A DNA stretch of 64,000 nucleotides from Marivita geojedonensis (GTDB taxonomy: Bacteria > Pseudomonadota > Alphaproteobacteria > Rhodobacterales > Rhodobacteraceae). The DNA lies in the NCBI RefSeq assembly GCF_002115805.1, contig NZ_JFKC01000002.1, forward strand, positions 248,001-312,000, read 5' to 3'. The position numbers were made by a program, and so were the translations under genes. The notes under the pieces are model-generated. The model did no database searches, had not been told where the DNA came from, and saw only the letters and a program-made list of their open reading frames with translations. Below are positions 1 to 9,034 of the stretch, one piece after another. How positions within the stretch are numbered: position 1 is the first letter of the stretch; every line of letters starts with the position of its first letter.

Positions 1-801
1 AACAAGCCCCTGCCGCGCTGGTGGCTGTGGACCTTCTACGCAACCATCGTCTGGGGTGTGCTTTACACGATTGCCTATCCCGCGTGGCCGGGCATCAAGG
101 AAGCCACACCGGGTATCCTCGGGTTCTCGACCCGGGCGCAGGTCGCGGAAGACATCGCCCGTTTCGAAGATGCCAACTCGGGCATCAACGCACAGCTGGC
201 GTCCGTCGAACTGACCGAGATTGCGCAGGATGCCGATCTCAACCAGTACGCTCAGAACGCGGGCGCTGCGGTTTTCCGCACATGGTGCGCGCAGTGCCAC
301 GGCTCGGGTGCCGCCGGTGCCAAAGGCTATCCGAACCTGCTGGACGATGACTGGCTCTGGGGCGGTGACATCGAGGCGATCCACGCCACGATTTCCCACG
401 GTATCCGCAACGAGGAAGACCCGGATGCCCGGTATTCCGAGATGCCTGCCTTCGGCGAAATGCTGGCTGAGGAAGAGATCAGCCAGGTGGTCAACTACGT
501 GATGTCGCTCTCGGGTGAAGCGCAGGACGCTTCCCTGGTGGCAGCCGGTGAAACCGTCTTCCTCGACAACTGTGCCGCATGTCACATGGACGATGGGACG
601 GGTGATCGCTGGCAAGGTGCACCGAACCTGACCGATGCGATCTGGCTCTATGGCGGGGATTACGAGACCCTGAAAGAGACGGTGACCTATTCGCGCTTTG
701 GTGTGATGCCGCCGTGGACAGACCGCTTGACCGAGGCCGAGATCCGCGCCGTTGCAAGCTATGTGCACGGTCTCGGTGGGGGTGAAGCTCCGGTCGAATG
801 A
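1..801 (+). CDS. ccoP: Cytochrome c oxidase cbb3-type subunit III (CcoP), 3' part
   Basis: Diheme cytochrome c subunit that feeds electrons from soluble or membrane cytochromes to the CcoN/CcoO core of the cbb3 terminal oxidase in the cytoplasmic membrane. The frame is open from base 1, so the 5' end lies outside the window; the first visible residues ([19 protein letters not shown]) are the family's membrane anchor. Two heme c motifs are visible: CAQCH at 286-300 and CAACH at 571-585. Met residues after each motif (MPAFGEM, FGVMPPW) fit axial ligands. The gene should close a ccoNOQP operon, followed after a LysR gene by the ccoGHIS assembly operon. Confidence 0.96.
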   Translation, partial: NKPLPRWWLWTFYATIVWGVLYTIAYPAWPGIKEATPGILGFSTRAQVAEDIARFEDANSGINAQLASVELTEIAQDADLNQYAQNAGAAVFRTWCAQCHGSGAAGAKGYPNLLDDDWLWGGDIEAIHATISHGIRNEEDPDARYSEMPAFGEMLAEEEISQVVNYVMSLSGEAQDASLVAAGETVFLDNCAACHMDDGTGDRWQGAPNLTDAIWLYGGDYETLKETVTYSRFGVMPPWTDRLTEAEIRAVASYVHGLGGGEAPVE

Positions 802-816
802 TCTGATAAAAGGCTA

Positions 817-840
817 CCTTCTGGCCTTCGGGCCAGAAGG
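817..840 (+). terminator. Hairpin after ccoP, UUCG loop
   Basis: Perfect 10-bp stem (CCTTCTGGCC / GGCCAGAAGG) closed by a TTCG tetraloop, 16 bases after the ccoP stop. There is no T-run directly after it, so it may act as an mRNA 3' stabiliser or work together with the next hairpin. Confidence 0.6.
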
Positions 841-841
841 G

Positions 842-898
842 AAAGCGCCGGTCGCCTCTTTCTGTTCGCGCGTTTCGAGGCACCGGCGCTTTTATTTT
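842..898 (+). terminator. Rho-independent terminator of the cco operon
   Basis: Arms AAAGCGCCGGT (842-852) and ACCGGCGCTTT (882-892) pair perfectly; an inner GCCTC/GAGGC pair (854-858 / 877-881) extends the stem. A T-rich tract (TTTATTTT) follows, as in a classical intrinsic terminator. It isolates the upstream cco operon from the LysR gene. Confidence 0.8.
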
Positions 899-920
899 GT
901 CCGGCTCATTGCCAGCTGCG

Positions 921-954
921 ACCGCGCCATGGCCACCGCCTTGCGCGGTTTTTT
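921..954 (+). terminator. Second intrinsic terminator
   Basis: ACCGCGC (921-927) pairs with GCGCGGT (943-949), and six T residues follow (949-954). This is a third hairpin within 140 bp of the ccoP stop. It either backs up the previous terminator or ends an unseen short transcript. Confidence 0.55.
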
Positions 955-1242
955 GTGGATGGGCCGTGCCAGATGTGCGGCGGTTGGTATATCACCGGGT
1001 CAATCATCTCCAATCCTCCCAGCGTTTCGGTCCTGCGGGTCCCCGCAGGTCTTCGCGGTACCACGATTTGGGGATCGACGTGTGATGCCGGGGCGCCGAA
1101 ACGCCGCTTGCGCGAAGGAATGTTTTTGCAAATGTGGTGAACATATCGGGCTCCTGACTTTGCTGTGTTTCTGCGCTCATACTTGCGTTTTCAGGCGATC
1201 GATGCGACTCAGGGATAAATTCACAACGTAAGTTGATCTTAC
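955..1242. other. Non-coding stretch before the LysR gene
   Basis: No convincing gene is visible here on either strand; short open frames lack a good start or family resemblance. It should hold the promoter of the LysR gene at 1243. The only clear element is the inverted repeat at 1228-1242, listed separately. Confidence 0.5.
1228..1242. promoter_or_regulatory. LysR-type T-N11-A palindrome abutting the start codon
   Basis: GTAAG (1228-1232), five bases, CTTAC (1238-1242), ending directly at the ATG of the LysR gene. The T at 1229 and A at 1241 enclose 11 bases, matching the generic LysR recognition rule T-N11-A. Autoregulation by occlusion of the start region is the inference; nothing was measured. 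Confidence 0.45.
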
Positions 1243-2121
1243 ATGATTGATTGGTCCCGGCTCCCGTCCCTCTCGGCCCTTCGTGCGTTTTGCGCCTTTG
1301 TTCAGACCGGATCAGTCACCAAGGCCGGTGCTGCGCTGAACGTCAGCCATGCAGCGATTTCACAGCAGTTGCGCAGCCTCGAGAACCATGTCGGGACGCC
1401 ACTGTTCGACCGATCGAGCCGGGCGCTCGAACTCACCGATGAGGGGCGTCACCTCGCCCGCGCGCTGGAGGATGGGTTCAGCCGGATATCGTCCGGTGTC
1501 GAAGCGCTGACCAATGCGGATGCACAGCGACCGCTCAACGTTGGGTGCACCCCGACATTTGCCAGCGCCTGGCTGATGCCGCGTCTGGCTGGATTCCAGG
1601 CGGAGCATCCGGGTATCGATATGATCGTAAGCCCAAGCCCGAGCCTGACTGACCCGTCCCCCGGCGGAATCGACGTGGCGATCCGCTATGGCACATGTGG
1701 CTGGGCGGGGTTGGAGTGCGAGCGGTTGCTGGACTCGCCTCTGGTCGTCATTGGTGCGCCGTCTCTGTTCAAAGGCAAGACGCCGTCTGAACCCCGTGAT
1801 CTGATCGCGTATCCTTGGCTCGAAGAACTGGGGACTACGGAATCCTCGGCATGGCTCACCCAGCATGGGCTGGCGGAGGCGAAGGTTCGCTCGCGCACGC
1901 ACGTACCGGGCAACCTCATGCTCGACGGGGCGAGAAACGGGCAGGGGGTGGCGGTCTCGACCCGAATCGCTGTGGCCGAAGACCTTTCTGCCGGACGCCT
2001 GATCGCCGTATTCGAAGACAGGCTCGACGCAGGGTACAATCTGGTCTCTCGCCCCGGCGTTCAGCGTGCCCCGCTTAAGGCATTTCTCCGCTGGATCCGA
2101 CGAGAAGCGGCAAAAACCTGA
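1243..2121 (+). CDS. LysR-family transcriptional regulator (GcvA-like)
   Basis: DNA-binding regulator with an N-terminal winged helix-turn-helix (about residues 8-66, with SVTKAGAALNVSHAAISQQL as the recognition region) and a C-terminal periplasmic-binding-protein-like effector domain (about 95-285). Its length of 292 residues is normal. It stands alone between the cco terminators and the ccoG promoter, on the same strand. Effector and targets cannot be told; the proximity to cco genes is not evidence of regulation because ccoG has its own FNR box. The GcvA-like assignment rests on the general style of the effector domain. Confidence 0.88.
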   Translation: MIDWSRLPSLSALRAFCAFVQTGSVTKAGAALNVSHAAISQQLRSLENHVGTPLFDRSSRALELTDEGRHLARALEDGFSRISSGVEALTNADAQRPLNVGCTPTFASAWLMPRLAGFQAEHPGIDMIVSPSPSLTDPSPGGIDVAIRYGTCGWAGLECERLLDSPLVVIGAPSLFKGKTPSEPRDLIAYPWLEELGTTESSAWLTQHGLAEAKVRSRTHVPGNLMLDGARNGQGVAVSTRIAVAEDLSAGRLIAVFEDRLDAGYNLVSRPGVQRAPLKAFLRWIRREAAKT

Positions 2122-2137
2122 ATTAAAGATACAGTAT

Positions 2138-2151
2138 TTGATGCAAGTCAA
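2138..2151 (+). promoter_or_regulatory. FnrL/FNR box upstream of ccoG
   Basis: TTGAT-GCAA-GTCAA, a near-consensus FNR half-site pair. Its centre (2144.5) lies 73 bp before the chosen ccoG start, leaving room for a class II promoter starting near 2186 and a leader of about 30 nt. FnrL itself is encoded in this window at 21437-22183. Anaerobic or low-oxygen activation of ccoGHIS is known in Rhodobacter relatives. Confidence 0.8.
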
Positions 2152-2217
2152 AGTCTGGCGTGGCCCCTCCTGAGAAAAGACGCTCAAGCCAATCCGTCTT
2201 TGGGAGCCAATTCTCTC

Positions 2218-3654
2218 GTGTCTCAAGCAGAAAACACAACGCCGCCAAAACTATACGCAGCGCGCGAACCGATCTTTCCGAAGCGTGTGAAGGGCAACTT
2301 CCGCAGCTTCAAGTGGATCATCATGATCATCACGCTGGGCATCTACTATGTCACGCCGTGGATCCGCTGGGACCGGGGGCCGCAACTGCCTGATCAGGCC
2401 GTGCTTGTCGATCTCGCCAACCGACGGTTCTTCTTCTTCTGGATCGAGATCTGGCCGCACGAGTTCTACTTCGTGGCTGGTCTACTGATCATGGCGGGTC
2501 TGGGTCTGTTCCTCTTCACTTCGGCCTTGGGTCGCGTCTGGTGTGGTTATGCCTGCCCACAAACCGTCTGGACCGATCTTTTCATTCTGGTCGAGCGCTG
2601 GATTGAAGGCGACCGCAACGCGCGCCTGCGCCTGCATCGGCAGAAGAAACTGGACTTCCGAAAGGTCCGATTGCGGCTCACCAAATGGGTGGCCTGGTTC
2701 TTCATCGGTCTCGCAACCGGTGGGGCTTGGGTGTTCTATTTTGCAGATGCCCCAACGCTGCTGCGTGATCTTGTGACCGGTCAGGCGCATCCGATTGCCT
2801 ACACAACCATGCTCATACTGACAGCGACCACGTTCTTCTTTGGCGGTTTCGCCCGCGAACAGATCTGCATCTACGCCTGCCCGTGGCCGCGCATCCAGGC
2901 GGCGATGATGGACGAGGACACGCTGACCATCGGCTACCGCGAATGGCGGGGTGAGCCGCGCGGCAAGCACCGGAAGGGCGATGGGGCCGAGCAGCTGGGT
3001 GATTGCATCGACTGCATGGCCTGCGTGAACGTCTGCCCGATGGGCATCGACATCCGCGACGGGCAGCAGATGGAGTGCATCACCTGTGGTCTCTGCATCG
3101 ACGCCTGCGATGAGATCATGGAAAAGATCGGCAAACCGCGTGGCCTTATCGACTATCTTGCCCTGTCGGACGAGCCGCGCGAGCGTGCGGGGATGGAACC
3201 GCGTACCGCCTGGTTCCACATCTTCCGCATCCGGACGATGATGTATACGAGCCTCTGGGCGCTTGTCGGGATCGGATTGGTCTTTGCGCTCTTTATCCGA
3301 CCTGAGATCGATATGACCGTGGCACCTGTGCGGAACCCGACTTTCGTCACGCTGTCCGATGGGTCGATCCGGAACACATATGACGTGCGCCTGCTCAACA
3401 AACATGGCGAGGATCGGCCGTTCCGTGTGTCTGTCACCGGGCATCCCTCGGTCCGCGTCCAGCTCGAAGGTACACCCTATGAAACCATAGATGTGCCTGC
3501 GAACGAAACCTACCTGCAACGCGTGTACGTTGTCGCAGCTCCGGGGTCGGACCCGGCCGAGGCGGAACGCACCGATATCCGGTTCTGGGTCGAAGACCTC
3601 ACCAATGGGGACCGGGCCTATACCGACAGCATCTTCAACGGGAGAAGCAACTGA
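2218..3654 (+). CDS. ccoG: Cytochrome c oxidase accessory protein CcoG (FixG/RdxA)
   Basis: Polyferredoxin-like membrane protein needed for cbb3 oxidase biogenesis, reported in the family to reduce copper for delivery. About 478 residues with several membrane helices (near 30-50, 80-105, 155-180, 200-220, 340-360). Ferredoxin-type cysteines run CIDCMACVNVCPMGID then CITCGLCIDAC from about residue 263, and CGYACPQ and YACPW lie in membrane-near segments. The C-terminal periplasmic domain is Ig-like. A GTG start at 2218 is preferred over the in-frame TTG at 2200 because GGGAG (2202-2206) sits 11 bases ahead and family members begin with a short polar leader before KLYAAREPIFP. Confidence 0.95.
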   Translation: MSQAENTTPPKLYAAREPIFPKRVKGNFRSFKWIIMIITLGIYYVTPWIRWDRGPQLPDQAVLVDLANRRFFFFWIEIWPHEFYFVAGLLIMAGLGLFLFTSALGRVWCGYACPQTVWTDLFILVERWIEGDRNARLRLHRQKKLDFRKVRLRLTKWVAWFFIGLATGGAWVFYFADAPTLLRDLVTGQAHPIAYTTMLILTATTFFFGGFAREQICIYACPWPRIQAAMMDEDTLTIGYREWRGEPRGKHRKGDGAEQLGDCIDCMACVNVCPMGIDIRDGQQMECITCGLCIDACDEIMEKIGKPRGLIDYLALSDEPRERAGMEPRTAWFHIFRIRTMMYTSLWALVGIGLVFALFIRPEIDMTVAPVRNPTFVTLSDGSIRNTYDVRLLNKHGEDRPFRVSVTGHPSVRVQLEGTPYETIDVPANETYLQRVYVVAAPGSDPAEAERTDIRFWVEDLTNGDRAYTDSIFNGRSN

Positions 3655-4115
3655 TGGCGAAGGACTTCAAACTCACGGGCTGGTATGCACTGGCGATCTT
3701 TGGAGGCTGTTTCGCCGTGATCATCTCGGTCAACCTTGTTCTCGCCTATTCTGCGGTAAAGACCTTTCCGGGGCTGGAGGTGAAGAACTCCTACGTCGCA
3801 TCGCAGAGTTTCGACGACCGCCGGGCCGAGCAGGAATCGCTGGGCTGGACAGTGAAGGCAGAAGCCAAGGGCGGGCTCTTGATCCTCAGCATTACCGATC
3901 CGGACGGCAAACCGGTGCAGGCAGGCACACTTGATGCGGTTCTCGGGCGGGCCACCCATGTCCAGGATGACCGGGTTCCCGAGTTTTCCTTTGACGGGCG
4001 GGCCTACGTGGCGCGTGAATCGCTGCGGCCCGGAAACTGGAACATTCGCATGAAAGCCACGTCGCTGGAGGGGGTTCCCTTCGAGCAGCGCGTCGTGCTC
4101 AAGGTCGAGAGCTGA
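3654..4115 (+). CDS. ccoH: FixH/CcoH family protein
   Basis: Small assembly partner of cbb3 oxidase: one N-terminal membrane helix (about residues 10-32, YALAIFGGCFAVIISVNLV) followed by a periplasmic domain of about 115 residues. Length (153) is typical. Its ATG overlaps the ccoG stop (TGATG), and ccoI follows three bases after its stop, so translation is probably coupled along the operon. CcoH is thought to stay close to the oxidase during heme and copper insertion. Confidence 0.92.
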   Translation: MAKDFKLTGWYALAIFGGCFAVIISVNLVLAYSAVKTFPGLEVKNSYVASQSFDDRRAEQESLGWTVKAEAKGGLLILSITDPDGKPVQAGTLDAVLGRATHVQDDRVPEFSFDGRAYVARESLRPGNWNIRMKATSLEGVPFEQRVVLKVES

Positions 4116-4118
4116 TAC

Positions 4119-6305
4119 ATGACCGTCGCAATGCGCCCGCCGACGTCGGCCTGCCCGGCGTGTTCCGCCGCTCCCGCAGCGGAAGCGCTGGCTGAGGCGG
4201 CCCTGCCCAAGGACGTCAACATCGTCCTGTCTCTGCCGTCCATACACTGCGCGGCATGTATCTCGGGGGTAGAGAGAATTCTCGGGTCGACTGAAGGCGT
4301 GCGCGGCGCACGGGTCAACCTCACGCTCAAGCGGGCCCAGATCGAAGCTGCGCCGGATGTGAGTGCAGATGATCTCATCTCGGTTCTGGAAGGGGCCGGG
4401 TACGAGGCGCACGAGCTTGACACAACGGCTCTGAGGGCAACCGAGACCGACAAATCCGGCCGCGACCTGCTGATGCGTCTGGCAGTTGCGGGCTTTGCGG
4501 CAATGAACGTGATGCTTCTTTCGGTTGCGGTCTGGTCCGGGGCCGAAGGGCCGACACGCGACATGTTCCACTGGATATCGGCAGCCATTGCACTGCCGAC
4601 AATCGCTTTCTCGGCGCAGCCGTTTTTCAAGCACGCCTGGACCGCCTTGCGGGCAGGGCGGCTCAACATGGATGTGCCGATCTCTCTGGCGATCGCCTTG
4701 GCAGTTGTCACGTCCCTTTGGGAAACGTCTCTGTCCGGCGAACATGCTTATTTCGACGCGGCGATCACGCTGACATTCTTCCTGTTGGCTGGTCGCTACC
4801 TGGATCACCGGACCCGCGCAGCGGCCCGGTCCGCTGCCGAAGAACTGGCGGCGCTTGAAGTGCCACGCGTGTCGCGTCTGACGCAGGATGGGGAAGAGCA
4901 GATCGCCATGTCTGAACTGGTGGTCGGCGATTTGATCCGTGTCCGTCCCGGTGGGCGTATGCCCGTGGACGGTGAAATCGTCGATGGGCAGTCCGAACTG
5001 GACCGGTCGCTGCTCACAGGCGAAACCCGTCCGATCTATGCCGGGCCGGGGTCCATCGTCAGCGCAGGCGAGGTCAACCTGACCGGCCCGCTGATAATCC
5101 GCGCCAGCGCGGTGGGACGGGATACGTCGCTGCATCGCATGGCAGATCTTGTAGCCATCGCCGAATCCGGGCGCTCGCGGTACACGTCGCTGGCCGATAA
5201 GGCAGCCAAGCTCTATGCGCCCGGGGTACACATCCTGTCCGCCTTGGCCTTTGCCGGGTGGTACATCTACACTTTTGATCTGCGCACGGCTCTGAACATC
5301 GCGGCAGCGGTGCTGATCATCACCTGCCCCTGTGCTCTGGGTCTGGCTGTGCCCGCTGTTACAACGGCGGCGTCCGGACGACTGTTCCGCAAGGGCCTGC
5401 TGATCAAGGATGCGACCGCGCTGGAGCGCATGGCGCAGGTGGATACGGTTGTCTTCGACAAAACCGGAACGCTCACCGCAGGTATGCCAGAGGTCGTCAA
5501 CCTAGGGGATCATTCCCGCCGAGATCTCGGGATCACCCTGGCGCTGGCCGAAGGTTCATCACATCCGTTGTCGCAATCGCTTGCCACCGCGATCCGAGAC
5601 GCCGGTGTGGTGCCGGCCAAGGTCACAGGGGTGACAGAAATCCCGGGCCACGGAACCGAAGGGTCCTGGATGGGGCAGACCGTGCGTCTTGGGCGCGGCA
5701 GCTGGGTCGGCGGTGGGGACAGTGTCGAGACCTGTGCCTGGCTCCGGGTTGGTGACACCGTGGCCGATCCGTTCCGCTTTGCAGATCAGATCCGCGATGG
5801 TGCTGAGTCGCTTGTCGCGCAGTTGCACAAGGACGGGTTCGAAGTTGTTCTGATGTCCGGTGACACGACACCCGCCGTCGAAGACTTTGCCGCGCGCATG
5901 GGGATTTCGAAGTGGATTGCCGAAGCGCTTCCTGAAGACAAGGCAGCGAAGGTTGCCGAACTCACGGATCAGGGCAAGCGTGTGCTGATGGTTGGTGACG
6001 GGCTGAACGATACTGCCGCACTGGCAGGTGCCCATGCATCGATCTCTCCGGCAACCGCACTCGATGCGGCCCGCGTGGCATCTGACGTGGTGCTTCTTGG
6101 TAATTCGCTCGAACCGATCTCCGACGCGCTGGCCACATCCCGCACGGCGATCAAGCGCATCCGGCAGAACTTTACCATCGCGACATGGTACAACATCATC
6201 GCGGTGCCCCTTGCCGTTGCTGGCCTCTGTTCACCGCTGATCGCGGCCTTGGCGATGTCCAGCTCTTCGATTACGGTGTCCCTGAACGCTCTGCGCCTGA
6301 GATAA
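4119..6305 (+). CDS. ccoI: Cation-transporting P1B-type ATPase CcoI (copper, cbb3 assembly)
   Basis: Copper-exporting ATPase that supplies Cu to the CcoN active site. The sequence shows an N-terminal HMA domain with CAAC (C44, C47), preceded by an extra CPAC (C12, C15), then membrane helices. The ion-path motif is CPC (C403-P404-C405), the phosphorylation site is D447 in DKTGT, SSHPLSQ is the HP nucleotide-binding motif, and GDGLNDTAAL is the hinge. Length (728) fits the FixI/CcoI branch. It lies between ccoH and ccoS in one operon, which separates it from detoxifying CopA types. Confidence 0.95.
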   Translation: MTVAMRPPTSACPACSAAPAAEALAEAALPKDVNIVLSLPSIHCAACISGVERILGSTEGVRGARVNLTLKRAQIEAAPDVSADDLISVLEGAGYEAHELDTTALRATETDKSGRDLLMRLAVAGFAAMNVMLLSVAVWSGAEGPTRDMFHWISAAIALPTIAFSAQPFFKHAWTALRAGRLNMDVPISLAIALAVVTSLWETSLSGEHAYFDAAITLTFFLLAGRYLDHRTRAAARSAAEELAALEVPRVSRLTQDGEEQIAMSELVVGDLIRVRPGGRMPVDGEIVDGQSELDRSLLTGETRPIYAGPGSIVSAGEVNLTGPLIIRASAVGRDTSLHRMADLVAIAESGRSRYTSLADKAAKLYAPGVHILSALAFAGWYIYTFDLRTALNIAAAVLIITCPCALGLAVPAVTTAASGRLFRKGLLIKDATALERMAQVDTVVFDKTGTLTAGMPEVVNLGDHSRRDLGITLALAEGSSHPLSQSLATAIRDAGVVPAKVTGVTEIPGHGTEGSWMGQTVRLGRGSWVGGGDSVETCAWLRVGDTVADPFRFADQIRDGAESLVAQLHKDGFEVVLMSGDTTPAVEDFAARMGISKWIAEALPEDKAAKVAELTDQGKRVLMVGDGLNDTAALAGAHASISPATALDAARVASDVVLLGNSLEPISDALATSRTAIKRIRQNFTIATWYNIIAVPLAVAGLCSPLIAALAMSSSSITVSLNALRLR

Positions 6306-6318
6306 TCCGGAGACTGCG

Positions 6319-6477
6319 ATGAACGTGCTTGCGTACCTGATCCCTGTATCGTTGCTGCTTGGCGGCGTCGGGCTGGTGGCGTTCGTTTTTACCGTCAAGT
6401 CCCGGCAATATGACGACCCGGAAGGGGCGGCGCAGCGCATCCTGTCGGACGACTACGACGACCGTCCCAAGTCCTGA
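6319..6477 (+). CDS. ccoS: cbb3-type cytochrome oxidase assembly protein CcoS
   Basis: A 52-residue protein with one membrane helix (MNVLAYLIPVSLLLGGVGLV onward) and a short acidic cytoplasmic tail containing the family hallmark YDDPEGAAQRIL. CcoS is required for cofactor insertion into cbb3 oxidase. It starts 13 bases after ccoI (GGAGA lies just upstream) and ends 12 bases before the convergent carboxypeptidase gene, closing the ccoGHIS operon. Confidence 0.95.
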   Translation: MNVLAYLIPVSLLLGGVGLVAFVFTVKSRQYDDPEGAAQRILSDDYDDRPKS

Positions 6478-6489
6478 AAGGCGTTCGGG

Positions 6490-8043
6490 TCAGCTGGGCC
6501 CGATCATGAAGCAGGTGACCTGCCGGGCCTGAAGCCTGCGGCACGCCAGATCGGCGGCTTCGCGGGTGAGGCCCATGAAGTTCGCGTCGAACCCGCGTGA
6601 CCCGTTCACGACCTTGCGCAGGGATCCGTCCAGCGTCGACATCTCCGCCAGGGCGGTTTGCAGAAGAGCCTTCTCGGCCGCGTAGCGGCTGGAGAAACGT
6701 CCGACATTGATGCCCCAGTGACGTCCGCCCGAGGTCGAAATCCGTGTCACAACCTCTGCTTCGCGTTTCGGAGCAGGTTCCGCTTTTCGGGTCGAGGCCG
6801 ATGCAAGCACGACCGTCTTTGGACGGACCACCGGTTTGACGGATGCTTTCGGTGCCGTTTTCTCGGTCACGTCCGCCACCACTTCGGCAGCGGCCGGGGC
6901 CGCTGCAGGTGCGGTTGCAGCCAGAGCGACCTGCGCAGCGGTTGCCGCGACCTCTTTGACTTCTTCGGTCTGCACCTCGGCCAGAACGGATTGGATGTCT
7001 TCTTTCAACTCGGCCACAAGCGCGTCGGGCAGGACAGGTTCGCTCACTGGGCGCGCTGTGGGTCTGAGGCTGGTCTTGACCGCGGCTGCGACGACGCGAA
7101 TGGATTTCGCGCGTGTGTTTGTAGATGGTGTCTGGCTGCGGGCGATTACGGTCTCGGTGGTTGGCGCGGTATCCGGGCCGAGATAAGGCGGTTTGCGCGG
7201 CGTGCGCAGCGCCATCCGGCTTGGGGCCTTGTTGAACCCGAGGTCCATCAGTTTGGCGACCTGAGCATTGCGCGAAGCTGTTGAGTTGCCGCCAAAGACC
7301 GTCACGATGATCCGTTCGCTGCCACGCTCAGCAGAGGCGACGAGGTTGAAGCCTGCAGCGCGGGTATAGCCGGTCTTGATGCCATCTGCGCCACGATAGG
7401 CATCGAGGAAACGCCGGTTCGTGTTGGACACGGCCTTGATTCCAGCGTCGGTGCTGCGGCGCGAGAACAGATTGTAATACTGAGGGTAATCATACAGCAG
7501 ATGGCGCCCGAGGATGGTCATGTCCCGTGCCGTGGACAGATGGCCACTTTCTGTCAGACCGTGTGCATTTTTGAATGTGGTTCGGCTCATCCCGAGTGCT
7601 TTGGCGGTGCGGTTCATGCGGCGCGCGAAGGCGGCTTCCGATCCCGATATTGCCTCTGCCAGAGCGGTTGCTGCGTCATTCGCCGATTTAACTGCTGCTG
7701 CGCGCACGAGGTAGCGAAGCTGAATCGTCGATCCCGCACGCAGACCCAGTTTGGACGGCGGTTCGGCAGCGGCTTTTTTCGAAATCCGAACCTTGCTGTC
7801 CATGCTGATCTCGCCGTTCTGAACGGCTTCGAACACCACATAGAGCGTCATCATTTTGGTCAGCGAAGCGGGGTGGAGGCGGGTGTCGGCATTGCTCGAA
7901 TGGATGACTTCACCGTTGCGGGCATCCATCACCATTGCCGCATAGGGTGCTGCCATGGCGCTGATGGGCACCAGAACCGCCAACCAGATTGCAGTGATTA
8001 CGTACAGGCCCACTCGGGCCGGCTTTCTACGCCGTCCTGACAC
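6490..8043 (-). CDS. D-alanyl-D-alanine carboxypeptidase with C-terminal SPOR-like domain
   Basis: Penicillin-binding-protein type peptidase (S11) that trims peptidoglycan stem peptides in the periplasm. The catalytic motifs are SLTK (SxxK), SAN (SxN) and KTGYT. A long Ala/Pro/Thr-rich linker leads to a C-terminal SPOR-like module beginning near GGRHWGINVGRFSSR, which would target it to septal, denuded glycan. The GTG start at 8043 is chosen because AGAAGG sits 8 bases ahead and the product then begins VSGRRRKPARVGLYVITAIW, a classical signal peptide; an upstream in-frame ATG at 8160 would add 39 poorly conserved-looking residues. About 517 residues, longer than plain DacA/DacC because of the linker. 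Confidence 0.88.
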   Translation of the reverse strand: MSGRRRKPARVGLYVITAIWLAVLVPISAMAAPYAAMVMDARNGEVIHSSNADTRLHPASLTKMMTLYVVFEAVQNGEISMDSKVRISKKAAAEPPSKLGLRAGSTIQLRYLVRAAAVKSANDAATALAEAISGSEAAFARRMNRTAKALGMSRTTFKNAHGLTESGHLSTARDMTILGRHLLYDYPQYYNLFSRRSTDAGIKAVSNTNRRFLDAYRGADGIKTGYTRAAGFNLVASAERGSERIIVTVFGGNSTASRNAQVAKLMDLGFNKAPSRMALRTPRKPPYLGPDTAPTTETVIARSQTPSTNTRAKSIRVVAAAVKTSLRPTARPVSEPVLPDALVAELKEDIQSVLAEVQTEEVKEVAATAAQVALAATAPAAAPAAAEVVADVTEKTAPKASVKPVVRPKTVVLASASTRKAEPAPKREAEVVTRISTSGGRHWGINVGRFSSRYAAEKALLQTALAEMSTLDGSLRKVVNGSRGFDANFMGLTREAADLACRRLQARQVTCFMIGPS

Positions 8044-8249
8044 GATATCCGCCTTCTCTGCCTCATGCCGCCGGATTTTCCCGGTCAGCTTTATTATTAG
8101 GGGAAGCTTAACACATGAGGAGATTTCGTTAAAGCCCTTATTTTTATACCTTTTTTGCACATTTTTGCGGCGGGCACCCCCAACATGTTGCGGGAGCGGA
8201 AAGATCGCTCACAAACTGCGCCAATGTGGCAAGAATAAGGCAGGCCGAG

Positions 8250-8948
8250 TCAGCGGATCTCGTCGACCAGCGGCGGCAATTCGCCAAGGTCTGCGATTGC
8301 GTGGTAGCGGCGTGATGTTGGCGCATCCGCTTTCTCCAGATCCCATTCGAGATCATGCGGGACGAACACGCCCCAACTTCCGGCCTCAACTGCGGGAACG
8401 ACGTCGGACCGCATGGAGTTACCCACCATCATTGCCCCGTTCACCCCGCCCGGGTGGCGTGAAAAGATGTCTCGATAGGTCTGTGCCGTCTTCTCCGACA
8501 CGATCGCGACATCGTCGAAAAGGTCGCCCAAGCCGGACTGCGCGAGCTTGCGTTCCTGATGAAGCAGGTCGCCCTTTGTAATCAGGACAATCCGATACGA
8601 TCCCGACAACGCTTCGACCGTGTCCTGTGCATGGGGCAGCAGTTCGATTGGATGCGCCAGCATGTCCTGTCCGGCATCCAGGATCTGCTTGATCACGTGA
8701 CCGGGCACCGCACCTTCCGTGACGTCGATTGCGGTTTCGATCATTGAAAGGACAAATCCTTTCACCCCGAAACCATAGTGGCCGATATTCCTGCGCTCTG
8801 CTTCAAGGAGTCGGTCGTGCAGGCGGGAACGGTCCGTGAAATCCGCGAGCAAATCCTCGAACCGCGCCTGCGTGAGTTTGAAGAAGCGCTCATTGTGCCA
8901 AAGGGTATCGTCGGCATCGAAGCCGATCGTTTGCAGTTTTCGCGCCAT
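8250..8948 (-). CDS. HAD-family hydrolase
   Basis: Haloacid-dehalogenase superfamily phosphatase-like protein of 232 residues. Motif I is FDADDTLW (nucleophile Asp and acid/base Asp), motif II is LITKG, and motif IV is VGNSMRSDV, giving a complete active site. The cap region is alpha-helical, as in the phosphoglycolate phosphatase/YjjG-like group. The substrate is unknown. It runs divergently from clpS and is followed, on its own strand, by the carboxypeptidase after a 206-base AT-rich gap that probably contains the peptidase promoter. Confidence 0.85.
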   Translation of the reverse strand: MARKLQTIGFDADDTLWHNERFFKLTQARFEDLLADFTDRSRLHDRLLEAERRNIGHYGFGVKGFVLSMIETAIDVTEGAVPGHVIKQILDAGQDMLAHPIELLPHAQDTVEALSGSYRIVLITKGDLLHQERKLAQSGLGDLFDDVAIVSEKTAQTYRDIFSRHPGGVNGAMMVGNSMRSDVVPAVEAGSWGVFVPHDLEWDLEKADAPTSRRYHAIADLGELPPLVDEIR

Positions 8949-9034
8949 AACCTTGCCACGCGCCTCTTTTCTCGAAGACAGGACAGGTTATATAGAGCCA
9001 TCAAGGATATGGAACCCAAGGCAACCGCCCCAGC

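Noticed and set aside
3618-5231. 537-residue minus-strand frame opposite ccoH/ccoI
   Set aside because: Antisense shadow of a clear P-type ATPase; low-complexity Arg-rich composition and no ribosome site.
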